The notes beneath the pieces were generated by a model. That model worked only from the letters and a program-made list of their open reading frames with translations. It was not told the DNA's origin and did not search any database. A program made the translations under genes and the position numbers. Below are positions 53,795-62,751 of a DNA stretch of 64,000 nt, piece by piece (position 1 is the stretch's first letter; every line of letters begins with the position of its first letter). Source of the DNA: Bacteroides sp. 214 (GTDB lineage Bacteria; Bacteroidota; Bacteroidia; Bacteroidales; Bacteroidaceae). Location: assembly GCF_010501015.1 (NCBI RefSeq), contig NZ_QVML01000007.1, positions 161,803-225,802 on the forward strand. Reading direction: 5' to 3'.

Positions 53795-54493
53795 ATGAAA
53801 AAGAGCGATTTTATTTTTATACTAGTTTTATGTATTATGTTCTTGCCATTTGTTTTCAGCAAGGACGCGTACAATTTCTATATGCACATGTCGGGTAATC
53901 ATGCTATGATTATGGGCTTTATTCAATATGCATTGTTGGCAACCATTGGCGAAATGCTGGGATTGCGCCTTCAAACAGGTGTGTATGTAAATAAAGAGTT
54001 GGGTGTATTTCCACGTGCTTTGGTATGGGGAACATTGGGACTTACTATTGTAGCCGCTATTCGTATCTTTGGTGTAGGTACGCCGGTATTTCTAGATTAT
54101 GTATTTGGTCTTGATGCAGGTACATTCAATGGTGCTATTTTTGCTCCCGAGTTTAGTGGTTTAAAACTGTTAGGCGCATTCTTCATGGCTTTCTTTATGG
54201 ATGTGTTCTTTTCGCCGTTGTTTATGATTGTTTTTACAATTTATGATATGCACATCAAGCAAACAGGTGGAACTTTGAGCGGTTTCTTTACCAACAAGGT
54301 ACAATACAGCAATAATCTGCAGAGTTTCAATTGGAAAGTGCAGTGGCAATTCGTGTTCATGAAAACAATTCCATTCTTCTGGATTCCGGCACATACTATT
54401 ATGTATTTGATTCCTACAGAGTTTCAAGTATTGATGTCGTCTATGCTGGGAATTGTATTGGGAGTAATACTTTTCATTGCCAATAGAAAATAG
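53795..54493 (+). CDS. Multi-span inner-membrane protein, possibly Mpv17/PMP22-like
   Basis: The 232-residue protein has about five hydrophobic helices. GFIQYALLATIGEMLGLRLQTG, FPRALVWGTLGLTIVAAIRIF and a late WKVQWQFVFMKTIPFFWIPAH segment are reminiscent of the Mpv17/PMP22 fold, but I am not certain. It follows the putative outer-membrane gene closely, so the two may serve one envelope function. A hairpin terminator follows at 54525-54557. Confidence 0.6.
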   Translation: MKKSDFIFILVLCIMFLPFVFSKDAYNFYMHMSGNHAMIMGFIQYALLATIGEMLGLRLQTGVYVNKELGVFPRALVWGTLGLTIVAAIRIFGVGTPVFLDYVFGLDAGTFNGAIFAPEFSGLKLLGAFFMAFFMDVFFSPLFMIVFTIYDMHIKQTGGTLSGFFTNKVQYSNNLQSFNWKVQWQFVFMKTIPFFWIPAHTIMYLIPTEFQVLMSSMLGIVLGVILFIANRK

Positions 54494-54524
54494 AACTCAT
54501 TTTTTATTTTTGAAAGATATCAGA

Positions 54525-54557
54525 AAGGGGTGGCACTTGTAATAAGTGTCGCCCCTT
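54525..54557 (+). terminator. Terminator after the membrane protein gene
   Basis: AAGGGGTGGCACTT (54525-54538) pairs with AAGTGTCGCCCCTT (54544-54557) using G-U/mismatch pairs, followed by GTTTATT. Confidence 0.7.
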
Positions 54558-54628
54558 GTTTATTGATTCTTACAATATGTATATGGTGAAATATGCTTCT
54601 AAAAATGCAGTGAAAGAAGAACCATTTT

Positions 54629-54718
54629 TGACTTTGTTTTGATTCAAAATGAAGTCAAAACGTACTCAAAATGAAGTCAGTTTTTCTACTTATAGCATTT
54701 GATGCAAATGCCATAAGC
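54629..54718. repeat. Intergenic word array 5 (22-bp step)
   Basis: TCAAAATGAAGTCA occurs at 54644-54657 and 54666-54679, exactly 22 bp apart, with an imperfect inverse copy at 54629-54642. A single CCATAAGC, the word of arrays 1 and 2, lies at 54711-54718. It occupies the 240-bp convergent gap before gcvP. Confidence 0.65.
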
Positions 54719-54737
54719 AGAAATTCTTCTCTCGTAT

Positions 54738-57587
54738 TTAATCCAGTATTCCGTAACGGGTTGGCAATAGTTTCCTGTCGCCCAATGTATTGTCTACCCG
54801 AGCTACATTTATCCAGAACTTATTCTCGCGTACCGAGTCAATAGGGTAATAAGCCTTTTCGCGCGAATAGCCGTGATTCCAATCACTGGAAATAGCTTCG
54901 TATTCGGGGTGTGGTGAGTTAATCAACACATTATCAGCTTTATCCGCTTCTCCTGACTTCACTTCTTGTATCTCTTGGTAAATATTCAACATTACGTCAA
55001 TGAAGTTGTTCAGTTCCGCCAAACTTTCGCTTTCCGTAGGCTCTACCATTAGCGTGCCGTGCACAGGGAATGAGAGAGTGGGGGCATGGTAACCATAATC
55101 CATCAAACGTTTGGCGATGTCGGTTTCGGAGATACCGGTTTCCTCATGAATCTTTCTACATTCCAGAATAAGTTCATGTCCAACAAAACCATTTGCACCT
55201 CTGTAAACGACTCCGTATGTATCGTTCAAACAAGCTGCCATATAATTGGCACTAAGAATAGCAATGCGTGTAGCTTGTGCCAATCCTTCCGAACCCATCA
55301 TCCGGATATAGCCATAAGTAATAGGCAAGATACCCGCACTACCGTAGGGAGCCGAAGAAACTTCGTTTTGTGGATTCCCAAAGAATGTATGCCCCGGCAG
55401 GAATGGTACAAGATGTTCGGCAACACCAATCGGTCCAACACCCGGCCCGCCACCACCATGAGGTGAAGCAAAGGTTTTATGTAGGTTGAGGTGGCATACA
55501 TCGGCACCGATATATCCCGGATTGGTTAGCCCTACCTGTGCATTCATATTGGCACCATCCATATATACTTGTGCTCCGCAGTTGTGGATAATGTTACATA
55601 TCTCAGCAATATCCGTTTCGAAAATTCCATGTGTGGATGGATAGGTAATCATCAAAGCAGCAAGGTCTTCACGATTGGCTTCCGCTTTTTCGCGTAAATC
55701 GTTCATATCTACATTTCCATTCTCATCACACGCACAGATCACAATACTGTATCCTGCCTGTATAGCCGAAGCAGGATTTGTTCCATGCGCCGATGAAGGA
55801 ATTAATATTTTATTACGATGCCCCTGACCAATATTTTCAAGATAAGCACGAATCACACGTAGTCCGGCATATTCTCCTGCTGCTCCCGAGTTGGGTTGGA
55901 AACTAATGCCGGCAAATCCGGTAATTATCTTCAACTCTTCACCCAGTTTTTTGATAAGCTCCAAATAACCTTCGGCTTGTTCTACCGGTACTAAGGGATG
56001 AATGCCCATTAGCTTAGCGTTAGAGAGGGGAAGCATTTCCGAAGCAGCGTTTAGTTTCATGGTACACGACCCTAATGGAATCATGGAATGTGCCAATGAA
56101 ATATCTTTTCTATCCAGGCGTTTGATGTATCTCATTAGTTCGGTTTCCGTATGGTATTTACGGAAAACCTCGTGCGTAAGGTACTTACTCTGGCGTTTAA
56201 ACTCTTTTCTAATGGTGGTGGTTGCAGGAATTTTATCAATCTTAATCGCGTCTTTCTCGGCAGCTATACAGAAAATGTATAGTAAAGTATTTACGTTGGC
56301 AAGCGTTGTGGTTTCGTCCACACTTAAACCTACATCACCATTTTCGAAGTAGCGTAGATTAACCTCCTTGCTCAAGGCAATAGTGCGAATGTCTTTGGCC
56401 GATATATGTTCGGGCAATACGAAGCGCAGTGTGTCAAAGTACTGTTCATTAACTTGTATGTAGCCCAGTTTAATCATATTTTTTTCCAGGCAAGCTGCTG
56501 TTTCATGAATACGCGTAGCAATCGCTTTAATTCCTTCCGCACCATGATATACTGTATAAAAACCTGCCATGGTAGCCAATAAAGCTTGTGCGGTACATAT
56601 ATTAGAAGTTGCTTTGTCGCGTTTAATGTGCTGTTCGCGTGTTTGCAATGCCATGCGGTAACATGCTTTTCCGTATTTATCTTTGGATAAACCAATAATA
56701 CGACCGGGCATATTACGTTTGTACTCTTCGCGCACAGCGAAGTAGGCTGCCGAAGGACCACCATAGAATAAAGGCGTACCCCAACGTTGTGTTGTGCCAA
56801 ATACAATATCTGCTCCCCATTCTCCCGGAGGAGTAAGTAGTGCCAAACTCATTAAATCGGCAGCTACAGCTACCTTGCAGTTGGCTTCGTGCGCCTTTTC
56901 GGTAAAGGTGCGATAATCTTCTATGTTTCCATTTGAGTTAGGGTACTGTATGATGCAAGCATATATGTCAGGGGTAAACTCAAGATCTTTGTAATTGCCT
57001 ATTTTGACAGTAATACCTTGTGGAATGGCACGCGTATTAATCACGGCGATAGTATGGGTAAATACTTTCTCGTCGATGAATATCACATTGGCGTTTGATT
57101 TTTGCTGCTCGCGAGTGCGTAGCGCAAACATCATACTAACAGCTTCGGCAGCTGCTGTTCCTTCATCCAGTAGCGAACAGTTAGCAAGGGGCATACCGGT
57201 AAAGTCGCTTACTGCTGTTTGAAAATTCATCAATGCTTCCAATCGTCCTTGTGACACCTCGGCTTGATAAGGAGTGTAAGAAGTATACCAAACGGGGTTT
57301 TCAAATACATTTCGTTGAATAACCGAAGGTGTAATTGTATTATACCAACCTAAACCAATATAGGAAGTAAACAATTGGTTCTTGGCTGCAATCTCTTCAA
57401 TATGGGCAGCAAAGGCTGACTCTGTAAGTGTTTCCGAAAGTTTCAAAGGTTCTTTCAGCAGAATATTTGCCGGGATTGTCCGTTGAATTAGTTCGTCCAA
57501 CGAGTTAACACCTATTTTCTTGAGCATTATCTGTTGATCTTCTTCCGTGATGCCAATATGTCTTTCGGCTAAGTGATTTGTTTTCAT
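54738..57587 (-). CDS. gcvP: Glycine dehydrogenase (decarboxylating), GcvP
   Basis: This is the P protein of the glycine cleavage system, a PLP enzyme that decarboxylates glycine onto lipoyl-H protein. The 949-residue protein is the fused single-chain form: ERHIGITEEDQQIMLKKIG at the start, IPLGSCTMKLNAASEMLP, SSAHGTNPASAIQAG, GANMNAQVGLTNPG, and the PLP lysine in LNLHKTFASPHGGGGPG. No other gcv gene is in the window. It is the last gene of a minus-strand run that includes rsmG and an MBL hydrolase. Confidence 0.97.
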   Translation of the reverse strand: MKTNHLAERHIGITEEDQQIMLKKIGVNSLDELIQRTIPANILLKEPLKLSETLTESAFAAHIEEIAAKNQLFTSYIGLGWYNTITPSVIQRNVFENPVWYTSYTPYQAEVSQGRLEALMNFQTAVSDFTGMPLANCSLLDEGTAAAEAVSMMFALRTREQQKSNANVIFIDEKVFTHTIAVINTRAIPQGITVKIGNYKDLEFTPDIYACIIQYPNSNGNIEDYRTFTEKAHEANCKVAVAADLMSLALLTPPGEWGADIVFGTTQRWGTPLFYGGPSAAYFAVREEYKRNMPGRIIGLSKDKYGKACYRMALQTREQHIKRDKATSNICTAQALLATMAGFYTVYHGAEGIKAIATRIHETAACLEKNMIKLGYIQVNEQYFDTLRFVLPEHISAKDIRTIALSKEVNLRYFENGDVGLSVDETTTLANVNTLLYIFCIAAEKDAIKIDKIPATTTIRKEFKRQSKYLTHEVFRKYHTETELMRYIKRLDRKDISLAHSMIPLGSCTMKLNAASEMLPLSNAKLMGIHPLVPVEQAEGYLELIKKLGEELKIITGFAGISFQPNSGAAGEYAGLRVIRAYLENIGQGHRNKILIPSSAHGTNPASAIQAGYSIVICACDENGNVDMNDLREKAEANREDLAALMITYPSTHGIFETDIAEICNIIHNCGAQVYMDGANMNAQVGLTNPGYIGADVCHLNLHKTFASPHGGGGPGVGPIGVAEHLVPFLPGHTFFGNPQNEVSSAPYGSAGILPITYGYIRMMGSEGLAQATRIAILSANYMAACLNDTYGVVYRGANGFVGHELILECRKIHEETGISETDIAKRLMDYGYHAPTLSFPVHGTLMVEPTESESLAELNNFIDVMLNIYQEIQEVKSGEADKADNVLINSPHPEYEAISSDWNHGYSREKAYYPIDSVRENKFWINVARVDNTLGDRKLLPTRYGILD

Positions 57588-57611
57588 TGATATTTAGTTT
57601 TATAGGGTAGA

Positions 57612-58250
57612 TTATCTAAAAAATGGATTCTCGGCTTTCTCTATACCAATTGTTGTTGGATTACCATGTCCTGGATAAACAATTGTCTCGGCAGGTAAGG
57701 TGAAAAGGCGGCTGCAAATTCCGTCTTTTAGTTCTTCGAAGTTACCGCGAGCTAAATCTGCCCGTCCAATGCTGCCTTGAAATAATACGTCGCCCGAGAA
57801 AATGCAATTGTCTGCCTTAGCATAGTAAACTAAACTCCCCGGCGAATGTCCCGGTACATGAATAGACTCCAAGGTAGTGTTACCAAAAGTAACTAAATCG
57901 CCGTCACATAAATATTTCCCCAACAGAATCAACTCTTCTCTTAGCTCAAAGCCAAACGACCGCGACTGTTGTGGAGCTTTCTCAATCCAAAATTCATCAG
58001 CTTGGTTACCCTCGGGAGAGAGTCCAAACTCTTGTTTCATAAATGTATTACCAAAGATATGGTCTAAATGCATGTGCGTATTGAGCACATGTTTCAGTGT
58101 CAGTTGGTTGGAGATGATGAAATTTTTCAGCGTTTGTTTCTCTTCGTCATAGAAACAACCAGCATCAATAACCACTGCCTCTTTGGTTTCGTCCCATAAA
58201 ACGTAACAGTTTACAGGGAACATATTAAACTCAAATCTCTTTATTTTCAT
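57612..58250 (-). CDS. MBL-fold metallo-hydrolase (glyoxalase II-like)
   Basis: The 212-residue protein has the metallo-beta-lactamase fold with the metal motif THMHLDHIFG (HxHxDH), VPGHSPGSLVYY, FSGDVLFQGSIGRADL and YPGHGNPTTIGIEK. It resembles YcbL/glyoxalase II-type thioester hydrolases. The true substrate is unknown. It lies 24 bp upstream of gcvP and 4 bp after rsmG. Confidence 0.92.
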   Translation of the reverse strand: MKIKRFEFNMFPVNCYVLWDETKEAVVIDAGCFYDEEKQTLKNFIISNQLTLKHVLNTHMHLDHIFGNTFMKQEFGLSPEGNQADEFWIEKAPQQSRSFGFELREELILLGKYLCDGDLVTFGNTTLESIHVPGHSPGSLVYYAKADNCIFSGDVLFQGSIGRADLARGNFEELKDGICSRLFTLPAETIVYPGHGNPTTIGIEKAENPFFR

Positions 58251-58254
58251 ATGA

Positions 58255-58875
58255 TTATATCGTAACGTATACTACTTTTTTTGTTTCGAAGAAAGGTTCC
58301 TCAAACGAATCCTTAAGATCATATATAATTGTTTTGTTCTTAAAAGGCATCGTCTCATTCTCCAATTCGCCTCCTTTCAGGCAAATCAGACCGTTTGGAA
58401 GTGCATTTGTTTGTTTTACAGCAATATTTTTGCGAATGATTTTTATCAAATCGGTGAGTGGCATTACTGCGCGGCTTACCACAAAGTCAAATTTTTCTTT
58501 CTCTTCTTGTGCGCGTGCATGTCTAAAGGTTACATTCTTCAGATTAATAGCATCTGCAACTTCATTCGCTACACGTACTTTCTTGCCGATGCTATCTACC
58601 AAATGAAACGTTACTTCGGGAAAAAGTATTGCCAGTGGAATACCAGGAAATCCACCACCTGTTCCTAAATCCATAACGGTTGTCCCGGCACGGAAGTTAA
58701 TAATCTTTGCTATTCCAAGCGAGTGAAGCACATGATGTTCGTACAAATTTCCAATGTCTTTGCGCGATATTACATTAATTTTGCTATTCCAATCGGTATA
58801 TAAATTCTCCAACGCATCAAATTGCTTGCGCTGCTCTTCCGTTAAATCAGGGAAGTATTTAGTAATAATGTTCAT
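58255..58875 (-). CDS. rsmG: 16S rRNA (guanine527-N7)-methyltransferase
   Basis: The 206-residue SAM-dependent methyltransferase has the RsmG signature: YTDWNSKINVISRKD, HVLHSLGIAKI, the SAM motif VMDLGTGGGFPGIPLAIL, and VVSRAVMPL. It modifies G527 (E. coli numbering) of 16S rRNA; loss gives low-level streptomycin resistance in other bacteria. It is in a row with the DUF3298 lipoprotein (17 bp upstream) and the MBL hydrolase. Confidence 0.95.
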   Translation of the reverse strand: MNIITKYFPDLTEEQRKQFDALENLYTDWNSKINVISRKDIGNLYEHHVLHSLGIAKIINFRAGTTVMDLGTGGGFPGIPLAILFPEVTFHLVDSIGKKVRVANEVADAINLKNVTFRHARAQEEKEKFDFVVSRAVMPLTDLIKIIRKNIAVKQTNALPNGLICLKGGELENETMPFKNKTIIYDLKDSFEEPFFETKKVVYVTI

Positions 58876-58892
58876 TAAAGGTAAAGTGAGGT

Positions 58893-59738
58893 CTATTTCT
58901 TTATTTGACTGATTATTTTATTACTAACCATCAAATGTTTGATGGCGTCGTAGGGCAATTTGATTTCTACCGCACCCATTACATAAGGAGTAAATTCGTA
59001 AATATTGTAATGGAACAGCATGCCATCTTCTTCTAAACAGAAGTTTTCGGTAGGGAACAGATCATCCATTAATCCATAACCCATATCTTTCAAAGCTTCG
59101 CGTGAAGCTACATTTTTATCCAACATTAACTGGTTCCAAAGTAAGTCGGTCAGCATCTCTTCGTAGCCTTCTGCGAAAAAATCAGTTAACCCTAATATCT
59201 TTTTTTCGGAAAGGTCTATATTTAGAAACATCGTGCGATACGAAGGATGTGCCCCACCTGTGTACTCATTGAAATGCACACTATACGTCAGTAGGTCTCC
59301 TTTATATAATAGAATTTTGCTCTCTATATCTTTGTAATAAGAGTACCATGACCTTACATAATCGGTATTGTCTTTATCTTTAATATCTTCAAGATACATG
59401 GGTTCCAACTCTTTGTGGTAAGTATCAAAGTAGTTGTTAGCATAGAGGCGGATCATATTTTGGGGCTCGCCCACATAGAGTTCATCTTCAAAACAGGCAG
59501 ATGCAAAGATTTTAATAAGTGTGTCTTTCAGCACTTCGTCATTTGACTTTAGAGGATAAGCAAACTTAATGGCAAGTGTAGCTCCCGGTTTTGCTGTATC
59601 TCCAAACATGTGTGTCTCTTCGTTGAGTTCTACTTTATCAAATATCAACGCACCTGTGGCTGATTTGTTACCACAAGAAGAATAAATCAAGCTTGTGTAA
59701 ACAAGAATTGCAAACAAAGTTACATATTGTTTTTTCAT
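58893..59738 (-). CDS. DUF3298/DUF4163-type lipoprotein
   Basis: The 281-residue protein has a lipoprotein signal with Cys22 (SLIYSSC). The middle (about 120-175) has DUF4163-like strands with YSVHFNEYTGGAHPSYRTMF, the typical TGGAHP motif, and the C-terminal DUF3298 part (180-275) has CLEEDGMLFHYNIYEFTPYV. Related domains occur in RsiV-like anti-sigma factors and in secreted proteins; there is no sigma factor here. The role is unknown. Confidence 0.85.
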   Translation of the reverse strand: MKKQYVTLFAILVYTSLIYSSCGNKSATGALIFDKVELNEETHMFGDTAKPGATLAIKFAYPLKSNDEVLKDTLIKIFASACFEDELYVGEPQNMIRLYANNYFDTYHKELEPMYLEDIKDKDNTDYVRSWYSYYKDIESKILLYKGDLLTYSVHFNEYTGGAHPSYRTMFLNIDLSEKKILGLTDFFAEGYEEMLTDLLWNQLMLDKNVASREALKDMGYGLMDDLFPTENFCLEEDGMLFHYNIYEFTPYVMGAVEIKLPYDAIKHLMVSNKIISQIKK

Positions 59739-59786
59739 AAAACAGTTTCTTTTAAAAGTGAGAATTTAGTCATAAAACTATACGCA

Positions 59787-59794
59787 CAAATATA
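59787..59794 (-). promoter_or_regulatory. -7 promoter element of the DUF3298-rsmG-MBL-gcvP run
   Basis: The minus strand reads TATATTTG (TAnnTTTG), 49 bp before the ATG at 59738. Confidence 0.5.
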
Positions 59795-59904
59795 GAATTT
59801 ATTCATGACATAGCTTCTATAAAGAAATAAAAAACGGCATCTTACATGTAGATTAATTAAAACTCTCTACCTTTAGAAACTGTTTTTATAATACCTTAAG
59901 AAGT

Positions 59905-60579
59905 ATGCCTACCAAAGAAACCTATATAGACTGGGGCACAATACCTTATGCCGAAGCTTGGGAACAGCAGACAAAACTGTTTACCTCCGTTATTGAAGCC
60001 AAGAAAAGTGGGAAGCTACATCCTGATTACCTTATTATATGTGAGCACCCGCATGTGTATACTTTAGGTAAAAGCGGAAAAGCAAACAATATGTTGCTCA
60101 GCGAGGAGCAACTGCAACGGATGGATGCAACGCTTTATCATATCGACAGGGGAGGGGATATTACTTATCATGGGCCGGGACAGGTTGTTTGTTACCCCAT
60201 TCTTGATCTTGAAGCCTATGGTTTAGGATTGAAAGAGTACATACATCTTTTAGAAGAAGCTGTTATTGCTGTGTGTGCTTTATATGGCATTACGGCCGGA
60301 AGAATGGAAAAAGCAACCGGTGTGTGGCTTGATGTCGGTACTTATAAAGCTCGAAAAATATGTGCTATTGGTGTGCGAAGCAGTCACTATGTAACCATGC
60401 ACGGACTCGCCTTGAATGTAAACACTAATCTGCACTATTTTAGTTACATTAACCCATGTGGATTTATAGACAAGGGGGTAACTTCTATGCAAAACGAATT
60501 AGGAAAAGTATTGGATATCAATGAAGTGAAGAAGCAACTATATACAGAAATCAAGTGCCTTTTGCAACAACGTATTTAA
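59905..60579 (+). CDS. lipB: Octanoyl-[acyl-carrier-protein]:protein octanoyltransferase LipB
   Basis: LipB moves octanoate from ACP to the lipoyl domains of enzymes such as the glycine cleavage H protein and 2-oxo-acid dehydrogenases. The 224-residue protein has HPHVYTLGKSG, the signature RGGDITYHGPGQVVCYPILD, the catalytic Lys in ARKICAIGVRS and the Cys in NPCGFIDKGVTSM. It is oriented away from gcvP but close to it, which fits a shared role in lipoate-dependent glycine breakdown. Confidence 0.96.
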   Translation: MPTKETYIDWGTIPYAEAWEQQTKLFTSVIEAKKSGKLHPDYLIICEHPHVYTLGKSGKANNMLLSEEQLQRMDATLYHIDRGGDITYHGPGQVVCYPILDLEAYGLGLKEYIHLLEEAVIAVCALYGITAGRMEKATGVWLDVGTYKARKICAIGVRSSHYVTMHGLALNVNTNLHYFSYINPCGFIDKGVTSMQNELGKVLDINEVKKQLYTEIKCLLQQRI

Positions 60580-60620
60580 GAAAAATAAACAAATACACCT
60601 GTTTTTTCAAAGATAATTTG

Positions 60621-60628
60621 TAGCTTTG
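60621..60628 (+). promoter_or_regulatory. -7 promoter element of the outer-membrane barrel gene
   Basis: TAGCTTTG matches TAnnTTTG, 28 bp before the ATG at 60657. Confidence 0.5.
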
Positions 60629-60656
60629 GCAGATATATTGAAAAACAACCTTATTT

Positions 60657-62741
60657 ATGGAGCGATTTATTATTCTGATAACTTTATTCGCGGTAACTAC
60701 TACTTATTCTTTTTCGCAATCAAATGACAATGATACGACATCTCTTTCGTTGGATAGTCTGTACATGGAACTTCCCGAAGTGCTCATAAAAGGTGAGCGC
60801 CCCATAGTAAAAGCCAAAGAAGGTAAACTTATATACAATCTTCCTCAACTGATGGAAGGTAAACCTGTAGATAATGCGTACGAAGCTATCAAAGAGCTTC
60901 CCGGCATTGTAGATATGGGTAGCGGATTAACACTGCTCGGCAAAAAAGTAAATGTGGTTATTGACGGAAAAGTGTCTACAATGAGCGAAGAGCAACTCAT
61001 CAATCTGCTGAAAACCATCCCTGTGTCTACCATAGAAAAAGCCGAAGTAATGGCTGCTGCCCCTGCACGTTATCAGGTACGTGGCCCGATGATAAACCTT
61101 ATACTTAACACCTATAGCGCCACCGCTCCTTATTTACAAGGAGAAGTCTACACCTCTTGGGTAAAGGATTACTATGCGCAATATCAGGAACGAATTAATT
61201 TGCAATTCACAGCATCGAAGTTTTCGGCGGATTTACTCTATGGTTACCATCATGGCAAGCAACGTTCGGGTATTAATAAAGAGGCGAGGCATATTGTAGA
61301 TGGTATCACATATCCTATCCAAAACTCGGAAATAGCCAAAGGGTGGGGCAATACCCACACCATTCGCTATGGTATGAACTACAGCTTCGACGAGAAGAAC
61401 GTACTATCTCTTGTTTACAATACAGAGATACACAACGGCAGAAGAAAGGGAACCACCACAGGTACCGAAGAGTCTTTCGTACGAAATGTCTATGACGACC
61501 AATTGCATAATTTAAAATTGGATTACACCTCTTCTTTTGGACTAACAGCAGGTAGCGAATTTACTTTTTATCAATCGCCCAGTACTCAGGATTTGCATAG
61601 CTTATTGAATAATGAAGAAATAAATGTGTATTACGAAGAAAAGCAACGCATCAACCGTTGGCGCTTTTATGCTACACAAGAACATGCGCTAAAAAATAAC
61701 TGGGCCATAAATTATGGTGCAAACTACACTACCACGCTCGATAATAGCTATCAGTATTACTATGACAGTCAGACGGGGATGTTTGATCCGGACAAATCCA
61801 TGCAAGCACGTAAACAAGAACACACATTTAATGTATTTGCCGGATTCAGCACCACTTTTGGTGAGAAACTATCCTTGGATGCTTCTTTTGCTGCCGAGCG
61901 TTATAAGACCACGGTTTGGGATGAGTGGGCGTTTTATCCCACACTGAATTTATCATACTATGCCGCTCCCGAGCATATCTTTCAATTCTCTTTCTCGGGC
62001 GACAAACAATATCCTCCGTTTTGGAGTGTAAATAATGCTATAGCTTATACAAGCGCGTATACAGAGATTCATGGTAACCCGGAGTTGAAACCCAATTCAG
62101 AATACCAGGCAACTCTTACTTATATTCTGAAAAGTAAGTACATGTTTTCGGCATTCTATAATTATGAACCCGATTACTCCACACAGGTTCCTTACCAACG
62201 TCCCGATAGATTGGTTGAAGTCTATAAAAATCTTAATTTTGATTACAAGAAACAGCTTGGTTTACAAGCCTCTATACCCTTAAAAGTAAAGAATATATTA
62301 AATTCAAGATTTACTGTTGTAGGCTATTATATTCGCGAAAAAGACAAAGATTTTTGGGATATTCCTTTTGACCGGAGCGATTATTCGTTCATACTTGTGA
62401 TGGATAACTCATTGAAACTATTCACCAAACCCAATATAACATTAAATGTTTCGGGCTTCTATCAGAATGGAAGTATTCAGGGTATTTATGATTTGGGACG
62501 ATCGGGCAATCTGGATGCATCGTTGATGTGGAGCTTCCTAAAAGATAAAGCAAGACTTACCTTAAAAGGGGCGGATTTGTTTGATACTTCTTCCATTACC
62601 CCACGCATTGACTTCAAAGGACAATATACGGTGAATCGTTTTATTCAGCAGAACCGTTCGCTTCAAATATCCTTTAGCTACCGTTTTGGCAGTTACGAAG
62701 AGAAGCAATACGAGGAAGTAGATAGATCGCGGTTCAAATAA
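60657..62741 (+). CDS. TonB-dependent-receptor-like outer-membrane beta-barrel protein (OMP_b-brl_3 type)
   Basis: The 694-residue protein has a signal peptide (cleavage near YSFSQ, residue 20), a plug-like region (about 60-160; NAYEAIKELPGIVDMGSGLT, VVIDGKVSTMSEEQLINLLK, IEKAEVMAAAPARY), and a long barrel. It ends in SLQISFSYRFGSY plus a charged tail (EEKQYEEVDRSRFK). It lacks the carboxypeptidase-like N-terminal domain usual in this group, so the protein may be a shorter member. The ligand is unknown. It is a single gene, convergent with rluF. Confidence 0.85.
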   Translation: MERFIILITLFAVTTTYSFSQSNDNDTTSLSLDSLYMELPEVLIKGERPIVKAKEGKLIYNLPQLMEGKPVDNAYEAIKELPGIVDMGSGLTLLGKKVNVVIDGKVSTMSEEQLINLLKTIPVSTIEKAEVMAAAPARYQVRGPMINLILNTYSATAPYLQGEVYTSWVKDYYAQYQERINLQFTASKFSADLLYGYHHGKQRSGINKEARHIVDGITYPIQNSEIAKGWGNTHTIRYGMNYSFDEKNVLSLVYNTEIHNGRRKGTTTGTEESFVRNVYDDQLHNLKLDYTSSFGLTAGSEFTFYQSPSTQDLHSLLNNEEINVYYEEKQRINRWRFYATQEHALKNNWAINYGANYTTTLDNSYQYYYDSQTGMFDPDKSMQARKQEHTFNVFAGFSTTFGEKLSLDASFAAERYKTTVWDEWAFYPTLNLSYYAAPEHIFQFSFSGDKQYPPFWSVNNAIAYTSAYTEIHGNPELKPNSEYQATLTYILKSKYMFSAFYNYEPDYSTQVPYQRPDRLVEVYKNLNFDYKKQLGLQASIPLKVKNILNSRFTVVGYYIREKDKDFWDIPFDRSDYSFILVMDNSLKLFTKPNITLNVSGFYQNGSIQGIYDLGRSGNLDASLMWSFLKDKARLTLKGADLFDTSSITPRIDFKGQYTVNRFIQQNRSLQISFSYRFGSYEEKQYEEVDRSRFK

Positions 62742-62751
62742 GAAGCTGTTT

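Noticed and set aside
54738..57587. Glycine riboswitch upstream of gcvP
   Set aside because: gcvP follows the MBL gene by 24 bp with no room for an aptamer, and none is seen at the start of the gene run.
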